From Pseudomonadota bacterium (lineage in GTDB: Bacteria; Pseudomonadota; Gammaproteobacteria; Burkholderiales; Burkholderiaceae_E), in assembly GCA_023389175.1 (NCBI GenBank), contig JAEWEW010000192.1, forward strand, positions 1 through 7,824: a DNA stretch of 7,824 bases, read 5' to 3'. The notes beneath the pieces were generated by a model. That model saw nothing but the letters and a program-made list of their open reading frames with translations, ran no database searches and was not told where the DNA came from. Position numbers and translations under genes: made by a program. Positions 5,861 through 7,824 of this stretch are shown here, in pieces (position 1 is the stretch's first letter; every line of letters starts with the position of its first letter).

Positions 5861-6907
5861 CTAGAGCACCGCGAGCTCGCGGTTGGTGAAGCGGCCGGGA
5901 TAGGCTTTGCGGATGGCGAGCTTGCGCTCGATCGCCTCGACGATTGCCGTGGAGAAGCGCACGCCCTCGAACTTGCTGGAGTTGCGCAATCCGCCCGGGC
6001 TGAAGACGTTGATCTCCAGGATCTTGTCGCCAACGATGTCCAGCCCGACCAGGAACATGCCGTCGCGCAGGAGCTTGGGCCGCACCTTCTCGGCGACCTC
6101 CAGCTCGACCTCGCCGATCTCGGCCTTGCTGGGGCTGCCGCCCGCGTGGATGTTGCTTCGCACGTCGTCCTTCGCCGAGGTGCGGCGGAAGGCGGCGTAC
6201 CGGCCCTTGTGCATCAGCGGCATGCCGTTCAGCAGGAAGAAGCGGATGTCGCCGTCCCTCGCCGCCGGCACGTAGGCCTGGGCGATCACGTAGCCGTCGC
6301 GACTGATCGCCTCGATCATCTGGTTGAGGTTGGAGCCCTTGCCGCTGTCCACCACGAACACGCCCTGGCCGCCGCTGCCGCGCAGCGGCTTGAGCACGAT
6401 CCGCTCGCCTTGCTCCGCGGCGAAGCGCTTGATCGCATCGGCATCCTTGGAGATCAGCGTGGGCGCGCGCAGCTCGACCGGGAACGACTGGAAGTAGAGC
6501 TTGTTGGTCGCGTGGCTGAGGCCGTCCGGATCGTTCAGCACCAGGACGCCCTGCTCCGCGGCGATGCGCCCGAACAGGATGCCGATGCCCTCGGCCCAGG
6601 GGCGGTCGACCGCGTCGGCGGACGGGTCGTTGCGCAGCATCAGCACGTCCAACTCGCCGACGGCGATGGTCTTCACCTCCACGCGCCGGTCCTGGATCGC
6701 CTTGAAGAAGGCCATGTACGTCGGGAACTTCTTCTTCGGCGCCACCCGTACCCGCAGGTGCAGCCGGTCGTCCGGCATGAAGCTGAAGTCCGACGGCGTG
6801 GCATAGAAGACGGAATGTCCGCGGCGCAGTGCTTCGTTCGCGAGAATGGTGGTGGCGTAGTGCTCTTCTTCCCTGGCCATGTCGTTGACGAAGAACGCGA
6901 TCTTCAT
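5861..6907 (-). CDS. gshB: Glutathione synthetase-type ATP-grasp ligase
   Basis: A 348-residue cytoplasmic ATP-grasp enzyme. Classical GshB joins gamma-glutamylcysteine to glycine using ATP. Prokaryotic GshB features are present: the N-terminal pre-ATP-grasp domain with DVLMLRNDP (87-95), NDPDGLSHATNKLYFQSFP (125-143), the ATP lid LKPLRGSGGQGV (172-183), GDIRFFLLNG (219-228), and the Mg-binding end VGLDIVGDKILEIN (287-300). It is about 30 residues longer than E. coli GshB (316). Two substrate-side differences stand out. The glycine-rich loop reads RSNIHAGGSPSK (250-261), where E. coli has RGNLAAGGRGE, so the position of Arg233 is Ser258. In addition, EINVTSPT becomes EINVFSPG. The start at 6907 has a strong GGGGGGAG site and overlaps the upstream stop (ATGA). 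The DUF1704 partner suggests this clade may not make ordinary glutathione. No gshA is in the window. Confidence 0.88.
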   Translation of the reverse strand: MKIAFFVNDMAREEEHYATTILANEALRRGHSVFYATPSDFSFMPDDRLHLRVRVAPKKKFPTYMAFFKAIQDRRVEVKTIAVGELDVLMLRNDPSADAVDRPWAEGIGILFGRIAAEQGVLVLNDPDGLSHATNKLYFQSFPVELRAPTLISKDADAIKRFAAEQGERIVLKPLRGSGGQGVFVVDSGKGSNLNQMIEAISRDGYVIAQAYVPAARDGDIRFFLLNGMPLMHKGRYAAFRRTSAKDDVRSNIHAGGSPSKAEIGEVELEVAEKVRPKLLRDGMFLVGLDIVGDKILEINVFSPGGLRNSSKFEGVRFSTAIVEAIERKLAIRKAYPGRFTNRELAVL

Positions 6908-7824
6908 TGACTCCCCCCCGGGATGGCTATGAGATCTCGCACGGCGAGTCCCGAGCTCGCCGCGGCGATGAAGCGCACGCCTTCGGGCAGCGCGAGGAAG
7001 GCCGGTCGCACCCGCGGCTCGCGAAGCATGCCCCGCGCGCGCAGTTCCTGCAAGACGTCGAAGTGGTGGGCCGCGATCTTCCCGTACCAGAACGGCTCCA
7101 GCTCGTCGCCGCCGGCGACGTGCTGCAGCACCTGCTGCAGCCCCTGCAGGTAGATCGCATCCTTGCTGAGGCCGCCCGAGCGGTGCACCCGCAGTGCGAC
7201 GCCGAAGGCGCCCTCGTCGTCCATGCCGGTTTCGCGCTTGAGCATGCGCCAGGTCTCGATGAAGCTCGCGCCGTCCAGCATCGCCCGCACCGCGAGCACC
7301 CGGGCGGCGATGAGGAGCAGCCGCTGCGGTCCGGTGCCGCCGGTGGCGAACTCCGCGAACACCGCCAGCCCCTCCTGGGTTCGCTCGTAGCCGGCCAGCC
7401 CCGCGCGGAAGATCCGCAATCCCTGGGCATCGCCGTTGAAGTAGGTGACCAGGTGCACGCCGATCTCGTGCTGCAGCAGCGCGGGCAGCCGGTGCGGCGA
7501 CATGCGGGTCTCGCGCGAGATCAGCAGCCGCGAGCCGGAGACCATGAGGCCTGGCGGCAGGTCGTCGCGCAGGAGCACCGAGGGGGTGAACTCCGGGCAG
7601 CTCGCCTGGTAGTCGGCGATGGTGCGCAGGGCGGCGTCGCGCACCTGGTGGCAATCCACCAGGTGCGCATCGGAAGGCGGCGCCTGCGGGTCACCGCGCT
7701 CCCGGATCGCCGCGACGACCGATCGCGCGATCGCGAGAAGCCCGTCGTCCACGCCGCCGTAGAGCAGCCGGCTTGCGTCCTTGAACTGGCGGGTTCCGCG
7801 GCATTGGAGCATGGTGAGCTGGTG
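6904..7824 (-). CDS. DUF1704 / QEGLA-motif putative zinc metallopeptidase, 5' end outside window
   Basis: A member of the family annotated as 'flavohemoglobin expression-modulating QEGLA motif protein' (DUF1704). The visible part is about 306 residues. The frame stays open through the right edge (HQLT precedes the Met at 7812), and family members are usually over 400 residues, so the N-terminus is missing. Numbering from that Met, HEIGVH (115-120) is an HExxxH zinc motif and QEGLA lies at 146-150 (YERTQEGLAVFAE). Both are family hallmarks. Animal DUF1704 proteins (MATCAP) are tyrosine carboxypeptidases that use the same HExxxH signature, so a zinc carboxypeptidase role is plausible here but unproven. 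The flavohemoglobin label describes an effect on expression, not a biochemical activity. The stop overlaps the gshB start by four bases (ATGA), so the two products are made together. The last codons contain seven consecutive Gs that also form the gshB ribosome site. Confidence 0.88.
   Translation of the reverse strand, partial: HQLTMLQCRGTRQFKDASRLLYGGVDDGLLAIARSVVAAIRERGDPQAPPSDAHLVDCHQVRDAALRTIADYQASCPEFTPSVLLRDDLPPGLMVSGSRLLISRETRMSPHRLPALLQHEIGVHLVTYFNGDAQGLRIFRAGLAGYERTQEGLAVFAEFATGGTGPQRLLLIAARVLAVRAMLDGASFIETWRMLKRETGMDDEGAFGVALRVHRSGGLSKDAIYLQGLQQVLQHVAGGDELEPFWYGKIAAHHFDVLQELRARGMLREPRVRPAFLALPEGVRFIAAASSGLAVRDLIAIPGGSQ
6911..6919 (-). promoter_or_regulatory. Ribosome binding site of gshB
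   Basis: On the minus strand a run of seven Gs followed by AG ends three bases before the ATG at 6907. It fixes the gshB start against a much longer upstream frame and lies inside the last codons of the DUF1704 gene. The seven-G run is also a potential slippage or sequencing-error site, but it affects only the final residues of the upstream protein. Confidence 0.65.

Noticed and set aside
5854..6033. A 60-residue N-terminal extension of DadA
   Set aside because: It is a Ser/Arg/Ala-rich shadow of the gshB 3' end, and the FAD motif needs only the GTG start at 5853.
5861..7654. A single 597-residue frame covering gshB and most of the DUF1704 gene
   Set aside because: The first about 249 residues are an out-of-frame reading of the DUF1704 gene, rich in Arg, Ala and Pro. 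The conserved GshB begins at MKIAFF with its own strong ribosome site at 6911-6919.
1..7824. CRISPR arrays, insertion sequences or riboswitches
   Set aside because: No regularly spaced repeats, transposase motifs or recognisable riboswitch cores were seen on either strand.

Overview
The window is GC-rich DNA from a Gram-negative proteobacterium, most likely a beta- or gammaproteobacterium. The evidence is a lipoprotein signal, a periplasmic TesA, the divergent tesA/ybbA arrangement also known from E. coli, and enzymes of proteobacterial type. Genus cannot be read from the sequence. Sampled 60-base stretches reach about 73% G+C in the enzyme genes (for example 5221-5280). They fall to about 43% in the leftmost gene (721-780), so the left end has a different character.

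Layout: (a) 1-42 holds the first 14 codons of a minus-strand gene that leaves the window. (b) 202-1314 (minus) is an unrecognised lipoprotein that appears to contain two copies of one domain. Its leader carries a nested inverted repeat. (c) 1454-1540 (minus) is tRNA-Leu(UAA). It starts only 5 bases after the stop of tesA (1546-2232, minus), a periplasmic SGNH esterase/thioesterase. (d) ybbA (2254-2994, plus), an ABC ATPase, diverges from tesA across 21 bases. It has no permease partner here. (e) 2959-7824 is a compact minus-strand gene row read right to left: a DUF1704/QEGLA putative metallopeptidase (5' end outside the window), a GshB-type ATP-grasp ligase (ATGA overlap), a DadA-type D-amino acid dehydrogenase (7-base gap) and the bifunctional NAD(P)HX repair enzyme Nnr (30-base gap). 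The 3' end of nnr overlaps the 3' end of ybbA by 36 bases.

How the genes may work together: the DUF1704 and ATP-grasp genes are translationally coupled and are probably partners in one pathway. The ligase resembles glutathione synthetase but has a changed active-site loop, so it may use another acceptor. DadA (oxidative deamination of D-amino acids) and Nnr (repair of damaged NAD(P)H) are probably co-transcribed housekeeping functions. The left end, beyond the tRNA 3' end, looks like accessory DNA. The most interesting points are the DUF1704/ATP-grasp pair, the tRNA fused to the tesA transcript at a possible island boundary, and the duplicated-domain lipoprotein.
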